A DNA stretch of 23,983 nt, taken from positions 1 through 23,983 of the forward strand of contig JAXDRV010000137.1 in NCBI GenBank assembly GCA_034090805.1, written 5' to 3'. Under the pieces are notes generated by a model, which worked only from the letters and a program-made list of their open reading frames with translations, was not told where the DNA came from and searched no databases. Position 1 is the stretch's first letter. The number at the start of each line of letters is the position of its first letter. Below, in pieces: positions 7,025-16,100 of this stretch. Position numbers and translations under genes: made by a program. Source of the DNA: Ornithomonoglobus_A sp034090805. Its GTDB lineage: Bacteria > Bacillota > Clostridia > UBA1381.

Positions 7025-8392
7025 TCAGCCTATCTGCGGAAGAGTTGCAAAGCCTTTCTCAAGATCCTCGTCTGTGGGGATATAGTCTGTCATTGTACCG
7101 TCCAGGAATGCCTGGTATGCGGACATGTCGAAATAGCCTGTTCCGGTAAGACCGAAGAGGATTGTCTTTTCTTCTCCTGTTTCCTTGCACTTGAGCGCCT
7201 CGTCTATGGCTGCTCTGATAGCGTGTGAGGATTCGGGAGCGGGGAGAGTGCCCTCGATTTTTGCGAACTGAACGGCAGCCTCGAATACCTTTGTCTGCTC
7301 GTATGATACCGCCCTCATGTATCCGTCATGATACAGCTTTGAAAGTATCGGTGACATACCGTGGTAGCGCAGACCGCCGGCATGGTTGGGTGACGGAATA
7401 AATCCGCTGCCGAGAGTGTACATTCTCATAAGCGGTGTTGTTTTGCCCGTATCACCGAAGTCAAAGGCATACTTGCCTCGTGTGAGCGACGGACATGAAG
7501 CAGGCTCAACTGCTATAATTTCGGGATTGGTCTTGCCTAAAATCTTATCCTCCATAAACGGCGAGATTAAGCCGCCGAGGTTTGAGCCGCCTCCGGCGCA
7601 GCCTATGATAATATCCGGCTGAATATCGTACTTTTTGCACGCTACATATGTTTCCTGACCGATAATTGTCTGGTGAAGAAGCACGTGATTAAGAACGCTT
7701 CCCAAAACATAACGGCAGTTGTCTGTTTTTATCGCTGTTTCCATTGCTTCTGAAATTGCGCAGCCGAGCGAGCCGCCTGTGCCGGGATTTTCGGCAAGGA
7801 TTTTGCGGCCGATTTCGGTTGTGTCGGAGGGTGAGGGGATAACCTCACCGCCGTATGTGCGGATAACGTTCTTTCTGTGAGGCTTCTGCTCTGCGGAAAC
7901 CTTAACCATGTAAACCTTAAGGTCAACTCCGTAGAAAGCGCACGCCATTGAAAGAGCCGTACCCCACTGACCGGCACCTGTTTCGGTTGTCAGATGAGTA
8001 AGTCCCTGCTTTTTCGCATAATAAACCTGTGCGGCTGCGGAATTAAGCTTGTGCGAGCCGGAGGTGTTGTTGCCTTCGAATTTATAGTAAATTTTTGCCG
8101 GTGTGTCAAGCGCTTTTTCAAGATTATACGCTCTTACAAGAGGCGAAGGACGGTACATTTTATAGAAGTCCATTATTTCGCCCGGAATGTCAATGTATAA
8201 GTCGGTTGTGTTAAGCTCCTGTGCGATAAGATCGTCACAGAAAACCGGTCTTAAGTCGTCAAAGGTACAAGCCTCGCCGGTTGCCGGGTTGATGAACGGA
8301 TCGGGAAGCTCCTTCATAACGGCTCTTACGTTGTGCCATTGCGTGGGCATCTCATTTTCGCTCAGATAAATTTTGTACGGAATTTTTGCCAT
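7025..8392 (-). CDS. trpB: Tryptophan synthase beta chain, TrpB2 type
   Basis: A 455-residue PLP enzyme that makes L-tryptophan from indole and serine. The Schiff-base lysine is Lys115 in GSHKLNSA, and the PLP phosphate cup is CAGGGSNLGG. Its length and N-terminus (IPYKIYLSENEMPTQWHN) are of the TrpB2 class, which is longer than the TrpB1 of classical trp operons and often stands outside them. No trpA or other trp gene is in the window, so it may salvage free indole or replace TrpB1. I chose the ATG at 8392 because AAAGGA lies upstream in the correct range; the frame to 8425 adds a non-conserved extension. It has its own promoter and a long leader with features of attenuation. Confidence 0.92.
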   Translation of the reverse strand: MAKIPYKIYLSENEMPTQWHNVRAVMKELPDPFINPATGEACTFDDLRPVFCDDLIAQELNTTDLYIDIPGEIMDFYKMYRPSPLVRAYNLEKALDTPAKIYYKFEGNNTSGSHKLNSAAAQVYYAKKQGLTHLTTETGAGQWGTALSMACAFYGVDLKVYMVKVSAEQKPHRKNVIRTYGGEVIPSPSDTTEIGRKILAENPGTGGSLGCAISEAMETAIKTDNCRYVLGSVLNHVLLHQTIIGQETYVACKKYDIQPDIIIGCAGGGSNLGGLISPFMEDKILGKTNPEIIAVEPASCPSLTRGKYAFDFGDTGKTTPLMRMYTLGSGFIPSPNHAGGLRYHGMSPILSKLYHDGYMRAVSYEQTKVFEAAVQFAKIEGTLPAPESSHAIRAAIDEALKCKETGEEKTILFGLTGTGYFDMSAYQAFLDGTMTDYIPTDEDLEKGFATLPQIG

Positions 8393-8429
8393 TACAATCA
8401 GTCCTTTCTTTATTTGATGTTTCATATAT

Positions 8430-8461
8430 CAGAAAAGCTCTGCCCGAATGTCGGACAGAGC
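8430..8461 (-). terminator. Attenuator-like hairpin before trpB2
   Basis: An 11-bp stem with a single G-U wobble (8461-8451 with 8447-8437) and a 3-nt loop is followed on the minus strand by TTTTCTG. It lies 45 nt before the trpB2 start, inside the transcript from the promoter at 8561-8589, so it can act only as a conditional terminator or structural block. Confidence 0.55.
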
Positions 8462-8468
8462 AGAAAAA

Positions 8469-8516
8469 TCAAACAAAAACAAAACGGTAATAACCGCATA
8501 CCTGTGCTGTACTCAT
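8469..8516 (-). CDS. Possible leader peptide upstream of trpB2
   Basis: The short frame reads MSTAQVCGYYRFVFV followed by TGA, 8 nt before the attenuator hairpin. It contains no tryptophan but is rich in aromatic residues (Tyr-Tyr, two Phe). The upstream ribosome binding site is weak (GGACTGAG). It may be a ribosome-stalling leader or may be untranslated. Confidence 0.3.
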   Translation of the reverse strand: MSTAQVCGYYRFVFV

Positions 8517-8560
8517 CTAATCTCAGTCCGAAAACGAACAAACTAATCTCAACTAATTAT

Positions 8561-8589
8561 ATTATATATTAAAATCTTCTCTTTGTCAA
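8561..8589 (-). promoter_or_regulatory. Consensus promoter of trpB2
   Basis: On the minus strand TTGACA (8589-8584), a 17-nt spacer and TATAAT (8566-8561) are perfect sigma-A boxes. The -35 box starts 3 nt past the stop codon of the Rrf2 gene, so trpB2 can be expressed apart from greA and the regulator. Confidence 0.85.
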
Positions 8590-8592
8590 GAG

Positions 8593-9030
8593 TTATATCA
8601 TATAATCATTTGAATACTTTTCGCGGCTTTGTTCAAGCAAATCGCTGAGAGTGATGCCGCTGAGGTAATTCGTGATTGCATCATACAAGCCCTGCCATAC
8701 GGGAAGAGTTACACATTCTCCGCATCTCTCGCAGGTGTTCGGCGTTGTTTCAAGACAAGCCACAGGTGCAAGACTGCCCTCTGTAAGAGTCAGAATCTCG
8801 CAGACGGTGTACTTTTCGGGCGGTTTTGCCAGCTTATATCCTCCCTGAAAGCCTCTGTTTGCCGAAATCAGCTTTGATTTTGTCAAAATAGGCACAATCT
8901 GCTCGAGATATTTTTTTGAAATATTCTGCCGTGCGGCAATATCCTTAAGCGCAATAAAACCACTGTCCTTGTGTTCTGCCAAATCAAGCATCATGCGAAG
9001 CGCATATCTGCCTTTTGTTGATATTTTCAT
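8593..9030 (-). CDS. Rrf2-family transcription regulator, IscR-like
   Basis: A 145-residue winged-helix protein. MKISTKGRYALRMMLDLA and the recognition region ISKKYLEQIVPILTKSKLI...RGFQGGYKL (about 37-67) are typical of Rrf2 proteins. Four cysteines, Cys92, Cys100, Cys103 and Cys106, sit where IscR holds its [2Fe-2S] cluster, so it probably senses Fe-S status or oxidative stress rather than cysteine like CymR, which lacks them. AAGGAGG precedes the ATG with 7 nt spacing. It begins 29 nt after greA and is presumably co-transcribed with it. No isc/suf genes are visible here, so its targets are unknown. Confidence 0.9.
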   Translation of the reverse strand: MKISTKGRYALRMMLDLAEHKDSGFIALKDIAARQNISKKYLEQIVPILTKSKLISANRGFQGGYKLAKPPEKYTVCEILTLTEGSLAPVACLETTPNTCERCGECVTLPVWQGLYDAITNYLSGITLSDLLEQSREKYSNDYMI

Positions 9031-9059
9031 GGAGAAGCCTCCTTGTCAATACTCCGATA

Positions 9060-9533
9060 TTATCTTTCTATTTTCAGAATCTTAACGTCAATGTTGCCGC
9101 CGGGCGTTACCGCCTGAACCGTTTCGCCGAAGGTGTGATTCATTACAGCCGCACCTACGGGTGATTCGTAGGAAAGCTTGTTCTTGTAGGGATCAGCCTC
9201 GGAGCTTCCCACGATTGTATATTGAGCCTCTTTTCCCATCATTTCGATAGTAACCTTTGAACCGAGAGTAACGGTATCGGCTTTTATATCCTCATCGTCT
9301 ATTACTCTTGCATATTTCAGCATATATTCGATTTTCTGGATTTCGGCCTCGACCTCAGCCTGTTCGTTTTTAGCCTCGTCGTATTCCGCATTTTCCGAAA
9401 GGTCACCGAAGGAACGAGCCTCCTTAATCTTTTCGGAAACCTCTTTTCTTGTGACGTTCTTTAATGTATCAAGCTTTGCTTCAAGCTCCGCTTTACCTTC
9501 GACCGTAAGTATATATTCTTTTTGCTCTGCCAT
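9060..9533 (-). CDS. greA: Transcription elongation factor GreA
   Basis: A 157-residue protein of normal family length. It rescues backtracked RNA polymerase by stimulating transcript cleavage through the secondary channel. The N-terminal coiled coil ends in the conserved acidic tip within GDLSENAEYDEAKNEQ, and the C-terminal FKBP-like domain holds SYESPVGAAVMNH. I chose the ATG at 9533, which follows GGAGGATTAAC; the in-frame ATG at 9554 would translate the shared repeat segment (MAEWRIN) and is not conserved. It is first of a probable greA-Rrf2 operon under a perfect promoter. Confidence 0.95.
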   Translation of the reverse strand: MAEQKEYILTVEGKAELEAKLDTLKNVTRKEVSEKIKEARSFGDLSENAEYDEAKNEQAEVEAEIQKIEYMLKYARVIDDEDIKADTVTLGSKVTIEMMGKEAQYTIVGSSEADPYKNKLSYESPVGAAVMNHTFGETVQAVTPGGNIDVKILKIER

Positions 9534-9535
9534 GT

Positions 9536-9574
9536 TAATCCTCCATTCCGCCATCGTGCGGCAAAATGTGCCGC
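9536..9574 (-). repeat. Hairpin plus shared 18-bp ribosome-binding cassette before greA
   Basis: On the minus strand a GCGGCA/TGCCGC hairpin (9574-9558, 5-nt loop) is followed by TGGCGGAATGGAGGATTA (9553-9536), identical to 168-185 before the GH4 gene. The cassette supplies the greA Shine-Dalgarno. Confidence 0.55.
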
Positions 9575-9603
9575 CGGGCGCAGTTATTATAAAGCTATCC
9601 TAT

Positions 9604-9632
9604 ATTATAACCGTTTTTTGCGGAAATGTCAA
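9604..9632 (-). promoter_or_regulatory. Consensus promoter of greA
   Basis: On the minus strand TTGACA (9632-9627), a 17-nt spacer and TATAAT (9609-9604). The spacer contains CCGCAAAAAACGG, a short inverted repeat. The predicted leader is about 64 nt and includes the repeat-derived hairpin. Confidence 0.85.
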
Positions 9633-9671
9633 GTAATTTTCAACGGCTGAAATTTTTATTTCAATTTGCTA

Positions 9672-9700
9672 TTGTAAATTTTTTCGATATGGTGTATAAT
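9672..9700 (+). promoter_or_regulatory. Promoter of the glycosyltransferase-led operon
   Basis: TTGTAA (9672-9677), a 17-nt spacer and TATAAT (9695-9700), about 35 nt before the glycosyltransferase ATG. It diverges from the greA promoter. Confidence 0.7.
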
Positions 9701-9735
9701 ATTAGAAAAAACAAATTCAGGAGAAATGTATTGTT

Positions 9736-10710
9736 ATGAGCGGTATTAATCTGTATATTGTTGTTCCGTGTTATAACGAAGAGGCGGTTTTGCCGGAAAC
9801 ATCGACACGTATGCTTGAGCTGCTTCGCAGAATGAAAAACGACGGCACGGTAAACGGCGGAAGCCGCATAATCTTTATAGATGACGGTTCAAAGGATAAA
9901 ACATGGGAGATGATTGACTCTCTTGCGGGAAAATATGAGGAAATCGGAGGAATCAAGCTTGCCTGCAACGCCGGTCACCAAAATGCACTGTTCGGCGGCT
10001 TGATGACGGTTAAGGACGACTGCGACTGTGTGATCTCGATAGACGCCGACCTCCAGGACGATATAAACGTAATTCCCGAAATGGTTGAAAAATTCAAAAA
10101 CGGCTGTGACATTGTCTACGGTGTGAGAAACAGGCGTGATACGGATACGTTCTTTAAGCGTACGACTGCACTCGGCTTTTACAGGCTTATGAGCCTTATG
10201 GGGGTAAAAATGGTTTATAATCATGCCGATTACAGACTCATGAGCCGTCGTGCGATTGAGGCTCTTGCGCAGTTCCCGGAGCGTAATTTGTTCCTTAGAG
10301 GAATGGTTCCGCTGACAGGCTTCAAATCCGACTGCGTATATTACGACCGCAGCGAACGTTTTGCGGGAGAGTCAAAGTACCCGTTTAAAAAGATGCTGTC
10401 CTTTGCGTTTGACGGTATAACATCGTTCAGCGTAAGCCCGATAAGAGTCATAAGCGTGCTGGGGTTTGCGGTGTGCATATTTGCGGTTATAATGGGCATA
10501 TATGCGGTGTATGAAAAAATCATAGGCAATACCGGCGCAGGTTGGGCATCGCTTATGGTGTCGATATGGTTTATAGGCGGAGTGCAGCTTTTATCGATAG
10601 GATTGATAGGCGAATATATCGGTAAAATGTATAAGGAGGTCAAACGCAGACCGAGATATATAATAGAAGCGTATATTAACGATGCGGATAATACGGAAGG
10701 GAATGATTGA
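9736..10710 (+). CDS. GT2 glycosyltransferase, polyprenyl-phosphate (DPM1/GtrB-like) type
   Basis: A 324-residue family 2 enzyme. It has the GT-A start IVVPCYNEE, DDGSKDKT (nucleotide binding) and the metal site DADLQDD. The NLFLRGMVPLTGF region and two C-terminal transmembrane helices (about 232-256 and 273-297) match GtrB/ArnC/DPM1-like transferases that move a sugar from a nucleotide donor to undecaprenyl phosphate at the inner face of the membrane. AGGAG lies upstream of ATG 9736, with a rather long spacing. It is the first gene of the run and ends 2 nt before the thioredoxin-reductase-like gene. The sugar and the final glycan are unknown; no partner flippase or GtrC is present. Confidence 0.9.
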   Translation: MSGINLYIVVPCYNEEAVLPETSTRMLELLRRMKNDGTVNGGSRIIFIDDGSKDKTWEMIDSLAGKYEEIGGIKLACNAGHQNALFGGLMTVKDDCDCVISIDADLQDDINVIPEMVEKFKNGCDIVYGVRNRRDTDTFFKRTTALGFYRLMSLMGVKMVYNHADYRLMSRRAIEALAQFPERNLFLRGMVPLTGFKSDCVYYDRSERFAGESKYPFKKMLSFAFDGITSFSVSPIRVISVLGFAVCIFAVIMGIYAVYEKIIGNTGAGWASLMVSIWFIGGVQLLSIGLIGEYIGKMYKEVKRRPRYIIEAYINDADNTEGND

Positions 10711-10712
10711 TT

Positions 10713-11648
10713 ATGTATGATGTGGTAATAATAGGCGGCGGACCGGCGGGAATGAGTGCGGCACTGTATGCCGGAAGAGGCGGAATGAAAACTCTTGTGA
10801 TAGAAAAGCTTGCCTGCGGAGGGCAGGTTATGCGCACCAATGAAATCGATAATTATCCCGGCTTTGCGGAAAATCCGACAGGTGAGGAGCTTGCGGAAAG
10901 AATGCGCAGTCATGCGGATAAATTCGGAGCGGAGTTTGTTACCGAAACGGTAAAATCAATAGAAAATGCCGAATACGGAGTAAAAATAGTCCATACACGG
11001 CGCAATAAATACATGACAAAGGCGATTATATTTGCAATGGGAGCATCACCGAAGCGTCTTGGAGCGGAGGGTGAGCAGGAGCTTGCGGGAGCGGGTGTTT
11101 CCTACTGCGCAACGTGCGACGGAGCTTTCTTTAAGGGAAAGGAGGTTGCAGTCATAGGCGGCGGCAATACGGCTCTTGAGGATGCGCTTTATCTTGCGCC
11201 GATTTGCAGTCGGGTTTATCTTTTGAACCGCTCCAAAAACTTCAGAGGAGCGGCAACGATTTTGGAGCGCGTAAAGGCAAACGGGAATATAACGATACTT
11301 ACCGATACGGTGGCGGAGCGTTTTGTGGGAAGCAATGCTCTTTCGGAAATCAAAACGAGGAATACTGCAACCGATGAAAGGGGAGTGCTGCGTGTGAGCG
11401 GTGCGATTGTTGCGATAGGAGTAACTCCCGATTCTAAGCTCGCCGGTGATTGCGGAGTTGAGCTTTGCGAAAGAGGCTTTATAAAAACCGATATAAACCT
11501 CGAAACGAGCATAAAAGGAATTTTTGCCGCCGGGGACGTGCGGACAACGCCGCTCAGGCAGGTTATAACCGCCGCTGCGGACGGAGCGATAGCAGCAACA
11601 AGCGCAGTGAATTATGTCAACCGTATGGGGATAAAATCGGTAAGATGA
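10713..11648 (+). CDS. Thioredoxin reductase-like flavoprotein
   Basis: A 311-residue FAD/NAD(P)H pyridine-nucleotide disulfide oxidoreductase. It shows the FAD motif GGGPAGMSAALYA near the N-terminus, redox pair Cys132-Ala-Thr-Cys135, the NAD(P)H-binding GGGNTALEDALYL and the C-terminal FAD motif AAGDVRTTPLRQV. This is the size and order of bacterial TrxB, which reduces thioredoxin; ferredoxin-dependent variants look similar, so the electron donor is not certain. I chose ATG 10713 with GGAAGGG upstream rather than the TTG at 10707. Its stop overlaps the next start as ATGA, so it is translationally coupled to the radical SAM gene. Confidence 0.92.
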   Translation: MYDVVIIGGGPAGMSAALYAGRGGMKTLVIEKLACGGQVMRTNEIDNYPGFAENPTGEELAERMRSHADKFGAEFVTETVKSIENAEYGVKIVHTRRNKYMTKAIIFAMGASPKRLGAEGEQELAGAGVSYCATCDGAFFKGKEVAVIGGGNTALEDALYLAPICSRVYLLNRSKNFRGAATILERVKANGNITILTDTVAERFVGSNALSEIKTRNTATDERGVLRVSGAIVAIGVTPDSKLAGDCGVELCERGFIKTDINLETSIKGIFAAGDVRTTPLRQVITAAADGAIAATSAVNYVNRMGIKSVR

Positions 11649-12550
11649 AAACATACGAACAAGCCATGATAAAATGCACATTATGTCCGAGGGGCTGCGG
11701 CGCAGACCGCCGCAACGGCTCTGCGGGCTTTTGTCATGCGGATAAGAATGTCAAAATCGCACGTGCGGCACTGCATTTTTGGGAAGAACCGTGCATTTCG
11801 GGCAAAAACGGATCGGGTACGGTATTCTTTTCAAATTGTACCATGAAGTGCGTGTTCTGTCAAAATCATGAGATAAGCACAGGCGGTAAGGGATATACGG
11901 TGAGTGAGAAGGAGCTTGCGGAGATTTTCCTCGATTTGCAGTCGCAGGGGGCGAATAACATAAATCTCGTAACACCGACGCACTATGCTCCGCAGATAAT
12001 AAATTCCCTCGATATTGCAAAAAGTAAGGGCTTGAATATTCCGGTTGCGTATAACTGCGGCGGATATGAAAGCGTTGACACGCTAAGAATGTTTAAAGGG
12101 TATATAGATATTTATATGCCCGATATGAAATATTACCGTGATAAATACGCTATAAGGTATTCGTCTGCACCGAATTATTTCAATACGGCAAAAGCGGCAC
12201 TGCATGAGATGTATTCGCAGGTCGGCAGAGCGGTAATCGATGAAAACGGAATAATGAAAAAGGGCATGATAGTAAGGCATCTTATGCTGCCGGGACTTAT
12301 GCTTGATGCAAAAAAGATAGCGGATTATCTTTACAATACATACGGAGATAATATATACATAAGCCTGATGAACCAGTATACGCCGATAATTCATAGTGAA
12401 AAATTCCCTGAGCTTAACAGGCGCACGGAGAGGAAATACTACGATGCTCTCGTGAATTACTGCGCCGAGATGGGGATGGAAAATGTGTTCATACAGGGTG
12501 AAGAATCGGCGAACGAAGAATTTATTCCTGAATTTTACGGTGAAAACAAT
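11645..12550 (+). CDS. PflX-like radical SAM protein (COG1313)
   Basis: A 302-residue radical SAM protein. The cluster motif is Cys65-TMK-Cys69-VF-Cys72, followed by QNHEIS. An N-terminal cysteine group (Cys11, Cys14, Cys18, Cys30 in CTLCPRGCG...GFC) may bind a second iron-sulfur cluster. The family is annotated as pyruvate-formate-lyase activating enzyme-like (PflX), but no substrate is established and no glycyl radical enzyme is nearby, so activase function is not supported here. The long upstream frame to 11465 lies inside the thioredoxin-reductase gene; ATG 11645 overlaps its stop by 4 nt. Confidence 0.87.
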
Positions 12551-12571
12551 TAAGAGAATAGGAGAAAACAT

Positions 12572-13144
12572 ATGTATCTTATAATAGGCCTGGGTAATCC
12601 CGGCAGACAGTACGAAATGACTCGCCACAATATCGGCTTTCATACTATTGATTATATTGCAGACAAATACGGTGTAAAAATAAATAAGCTAAAATACAAG
12701 GCGCTTTACGGAGAATGTACAATAAACGGAGAGAAAACATATCTCATAAAGCCGCAGACGTACATGAATTTAAGCGGAGAGAGTATCGTGGATTTTGTAA
12801 ATTTCTATAAGGTTCCGGTACAAAACGTAATAGTCATAAGCGATGATATAAATCTCGATACAGGCAGACTGCGCATACGTCCCAAGGGCAGTGCGGGAGG
12901 TCATAACGGATTAAAATCAATCATATATATGCTTCAAAGCGATGAATTTCCGCGTATACGCATGGGTGTCGGAGCGCCGAAGCACGAGGACTATGAGCTT
13001 GCCGACTTTGTTCTCGGCAGATTTACAAAGGACGAAATTCCGGTTATGGAGGAAGCGATCAAAAAAGCGGAAAAGGCGGCTGCCGAAATCATCAAAAACG
13101 GTCCGCAGTCGGCTATGAATAAATATAATGCCAAGGGGTGTTAA
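12572..13144 (+). CDS. pth: Peptidyl-tRNA hydrolase
   Basis: A 190-residue enzyme that releases peptides from peptidyl-tRNA dropped by ribosomes. GLGNPGRQYEMTRHNIG holds the catalytic His19; Asn66 (YMNLSG), Asp91 (SDDINLDTG) and Asn111 (GGHNG) complete the active site. The length is usual. AGGAG precedes ATG 12572. The gene lies between the PflX-like gene and mfd; pth-mfd adjacency is common in Firmicutes. Confidence 0.96.
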   Translation: MYLIIGLGNPGRQYEMTRHNIGFHTIDYIADKYGVKINKLKYKALYGECTINGEKTYLIKPQTYMNLSGESIVDFVNFYKVPVQNVIVISDDINLDTGRLRIRPKGSAGGHNGLKSIIYMLQSDEFPRIRMGVGAPKHEDYELADFVLGRFTKDEIPVMEEAIKKAEKAAAEIIKNGPQSAMNKYNAKGC

Positions 13145-13149
13145 TAAAT

Positions 13150-16100
13150 ATGAATTTCCGTAATATTCTGTACGAATACCCAAAATACAAGGAGCTGCGA
13201 AAAAGCCTGCAAAAATCTCCGGTGTCCGTTTCGGGAGTGGAGGAGTCGGCAAGGGCGCAGTTGATATATTCTTTGTTTGAGGAACAGGAAAATCATGCGC
13301 TTGCGGTGTGCTACAGCGATATGGAGGCACAGGCACTTGCCGCGGAGCTGAGCTTTTTTACAGACAGCGTGCAGGTGTTCCCGTCAAAGGAATATGTCTT
13401 TTACAATATAGAAACAACAGGTCACAGCAGCGAAAACGCACGTCTCGGAGCGGTGAGCGGAGCTGCGGCTGCGGAGAAAAAAATAACCGTCGCAAGCCTT
13501 GACGCACTTTTGCAGTACACTATTCCCAAGGAGGATTTTGAAAAATACACGGTGCGCTTTGAGCTTGGGGCGGCGTTTGACTTGCAGGAGCTTTGCGAGA
13601 GGCTTGTAATCATGGGCTACAGCCGTGAGGAATTGGTCGAGGGCGAGGGGCAGTTTTCGCTCAGAGGCGGAATACTTGATGTGTTCACACCGAATTATGA
13701 CAATCCTCTGAGAATTGAATTTTTCGATAAAGAAACGGACTCGATACGTCTTTTTGACAGAGTTTCTCAGCGTTCGCTTGACAAGCTTGAGCGTGCGGAG
13801 GTCATACCGGTGCGTGAGGCGGTGGTCGATGATGAAAGACGGCAGACTGTTGCTGCGGAGCTGAAAAAGCGCATAAATGCAGCAAAAAAACGGGGCGGTG
13901 ACGAGTATTATATCGAAACGGCATCAGCGGAGCTTGAGGCACTGACGGAAAAAAGATATTTTCCTTCGATAGACAAATATGTTTCACTGATTTACGGCGA
14001 AATTCCGTCGCTGCTTGACTATTTTGACGGAGAATGTCAGATATTTATCATAGATCCGAAGCGTATATGCGACAGGGGAAAGACCTTTGAATGGGAAAAG
14101 AATGAAATTGTCGCCGAGTTGAAAAATAAAAACGTACTCGGCAGAGAAAAGGACGAATTTTTTGTAAGGTATCTTGACGCACTCGATAAAATGACAAGAA
14201 ATACCGTAATTTCGCTTGAAACGCTCACGCATACCTCGAACGACTTCAAATATAAATCCCTCGTGAATTTTATGACAAAGACAACGATTTCTTTTCACGG
14301 GAAATTCGATTATCTTTTCGAGGACGTGAAAAAATGGCAGAAAAACGGATATACCGCAGTCATACTTGCATCAACGAGGGGCAGGGGAGAGAATCTTGTC
14401 GGAGTGCTTGGCGACAGAGGTATACCGGCGAGATTCATAAACGATGACGAGGAATTTAAAGCGGGCGAAACCGTTGTCATGCGCGGACGAATTAAAAAGG
14501 GCTTTGAATATCCCGACATTAAATTTGTGCTTGTTTCCGACAACGAGATTTTTGAGCAGAAAAAAAGCCGCCGCAAAAGGAAAGAGGACAACGCAAGCCG
14601 TATACGCTCCTATAACGATATTTCACCGGGGGATTATGTTGTACATTCGGCGCACGGAATAGGCGAATACAAGGGCACTCAGAAAATGAACGTGGGCGGC
14701 GTGATGAAGGATTATCTTAAGATCCAGTATAAGGGTACGGATTGCCTGTATGTGCCGATAGATCAGATGAATCAGCTTTACAAATACATCGGCAACAGCG
14801 CCGACAAGCAGGTCAAGCTGAATCGTCTCGGCGGAAACGAGTGGAACAAAACAAAAGCAAAGGTAAAAGCGTCAACGGACGAGCTGGCGAAAAAGCTGAT
14901 TAAGCTATATGCTCAGCGTGAAAATTTAAAGGGCTATGCCTTCAGCCCCGATACACCGTGGCAGAAGGATTTCGAGGATACGTTCCCGTATCAGGAAACC
15001 GAGGATCAGCTACGCTCCATAGAAGAGGTCAAAGCCGATATGGAAAAGACAAAGCCTATGGACAGACTGCTGTGCGGCGATGTGGGCTTCGGAAAAACCG
15101 AGATTGCGCTCAGAGCCGCATTTAAGGCGATAAACGACTCAAAGCAGGTTGCGTATCTCTGCCCGACAACAATCCTTGCAATGCAGCATTATGAAACCTT
15201 CATAAACCGAATGAAAAATTTCCCGGTGCGTGTGGAAATGCTCTCACGTTTCAGAACGCCGACTCAGCAGAAGAAAATACTTAAGCAGCTGAAAACAGGT
15301 GAAATTGATGTTGTTATAGGCACTCACAGACTGCTGTCAAAGGACGTTGTGTTCAAGGATTTGGGACTGCTTGTGGTGGACGAGGAGCAGCGTTTCGGTG
15401 TGGCGCATAAGGAGAGATTAAAGGAAATCAAGACAAACGTAGACGTGCTGACCATGACGGCTACGCCGATACCGAGAACGCTGCATATGGCTATGACGAG
15501 CGTAAGGGATATGAGTGTGCTGACCGAGCCGCCGGAAAACCGTTATCCGGTGCAGACATACGTTCTTGAGGATAATCCGGTTGTGATACTTGGCGCAATC
15601 CGAAACGAGCTTTCAAGAGGCGGTCAGGTGTTTTATCTGTACAACAGAGTGCAGGGAATATACAATAAAGCGTCATGGCTTGCAGAGCAGTTCCCGGATA
15701 AAACCGTTTCCGTAGGACACGGAAAAATGAAAGAAGATGAGCTTGAGGAGATAATGTACCGCATGGCGGAGGGCGATACCGATATTCTTGTCTGCACAAC
15801 GATAATCGAAACGGGACTCGATATTCCGAATGCGAATACGATTATTATAGATAATGCGGATAAAATGGGTCTTGCGCAGCTGTATCAGCTTCGAGGAAGA
15901 GTCGGACGCTCAAACAGGGCGGCGTATGCGTATCTGACGTATCAGCCGAGCAGTATTCTTTCCGAGGTTGCGTCGAAAAGATTGCAGGCGGTAAAGGAAT
16001 TTACCGAGTTCGGCTCAGGCTTTAAAATCGCAATGCGTGACCTTGAGATAAGAGGTGCGGGCAATATACTCGGCTCCGAGCAGCACGGGCATATGGACAG

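Larger units (their letters stand above)
8393..8556 (-). promoter_or_regulatory. trpB2 leader: candidate transcription attenuator
   Basis: The minus-strand leader of about 160 nt holds, in order: two blocks of three (G/U)AG triplets with 2-nt spacers (8555-8543 and 8524-8512), a segment TCGGAC (8531-8526) between them, a 15-codon reading frame (8516-8469) and a terminator-like hairpin (8461-8437). TCGGAC is complementary to GTCCGA in the ascending arm of that hairpin, so an antiterminator pairing is possible. No T-box signature (GGGTGGNACCGCG-like) was found. The arrangement recalls TRAP- or leader-peptide-controlled attenuation; the mechanism is inferred. Confidence 0.5.

Noticed and set aside
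8393..8560. T-box riboswitch upstream of trpB2
   Set aside because: No GGGTGGNACCGCG-like T-box sequence or specifier-loop architecture could be found; the leader is too short.
11046..11681. 211-codon open frame on the minus strand
   Set aside because: It is a shadow of the thioredoxin-reductase-like gene; the translation shows no recognisable domain.
12083..12643. 186-codon open frame on the minus strand
   Set aside because: It is antisense to the PflX-like gene and the start of pth, both confidently identified.
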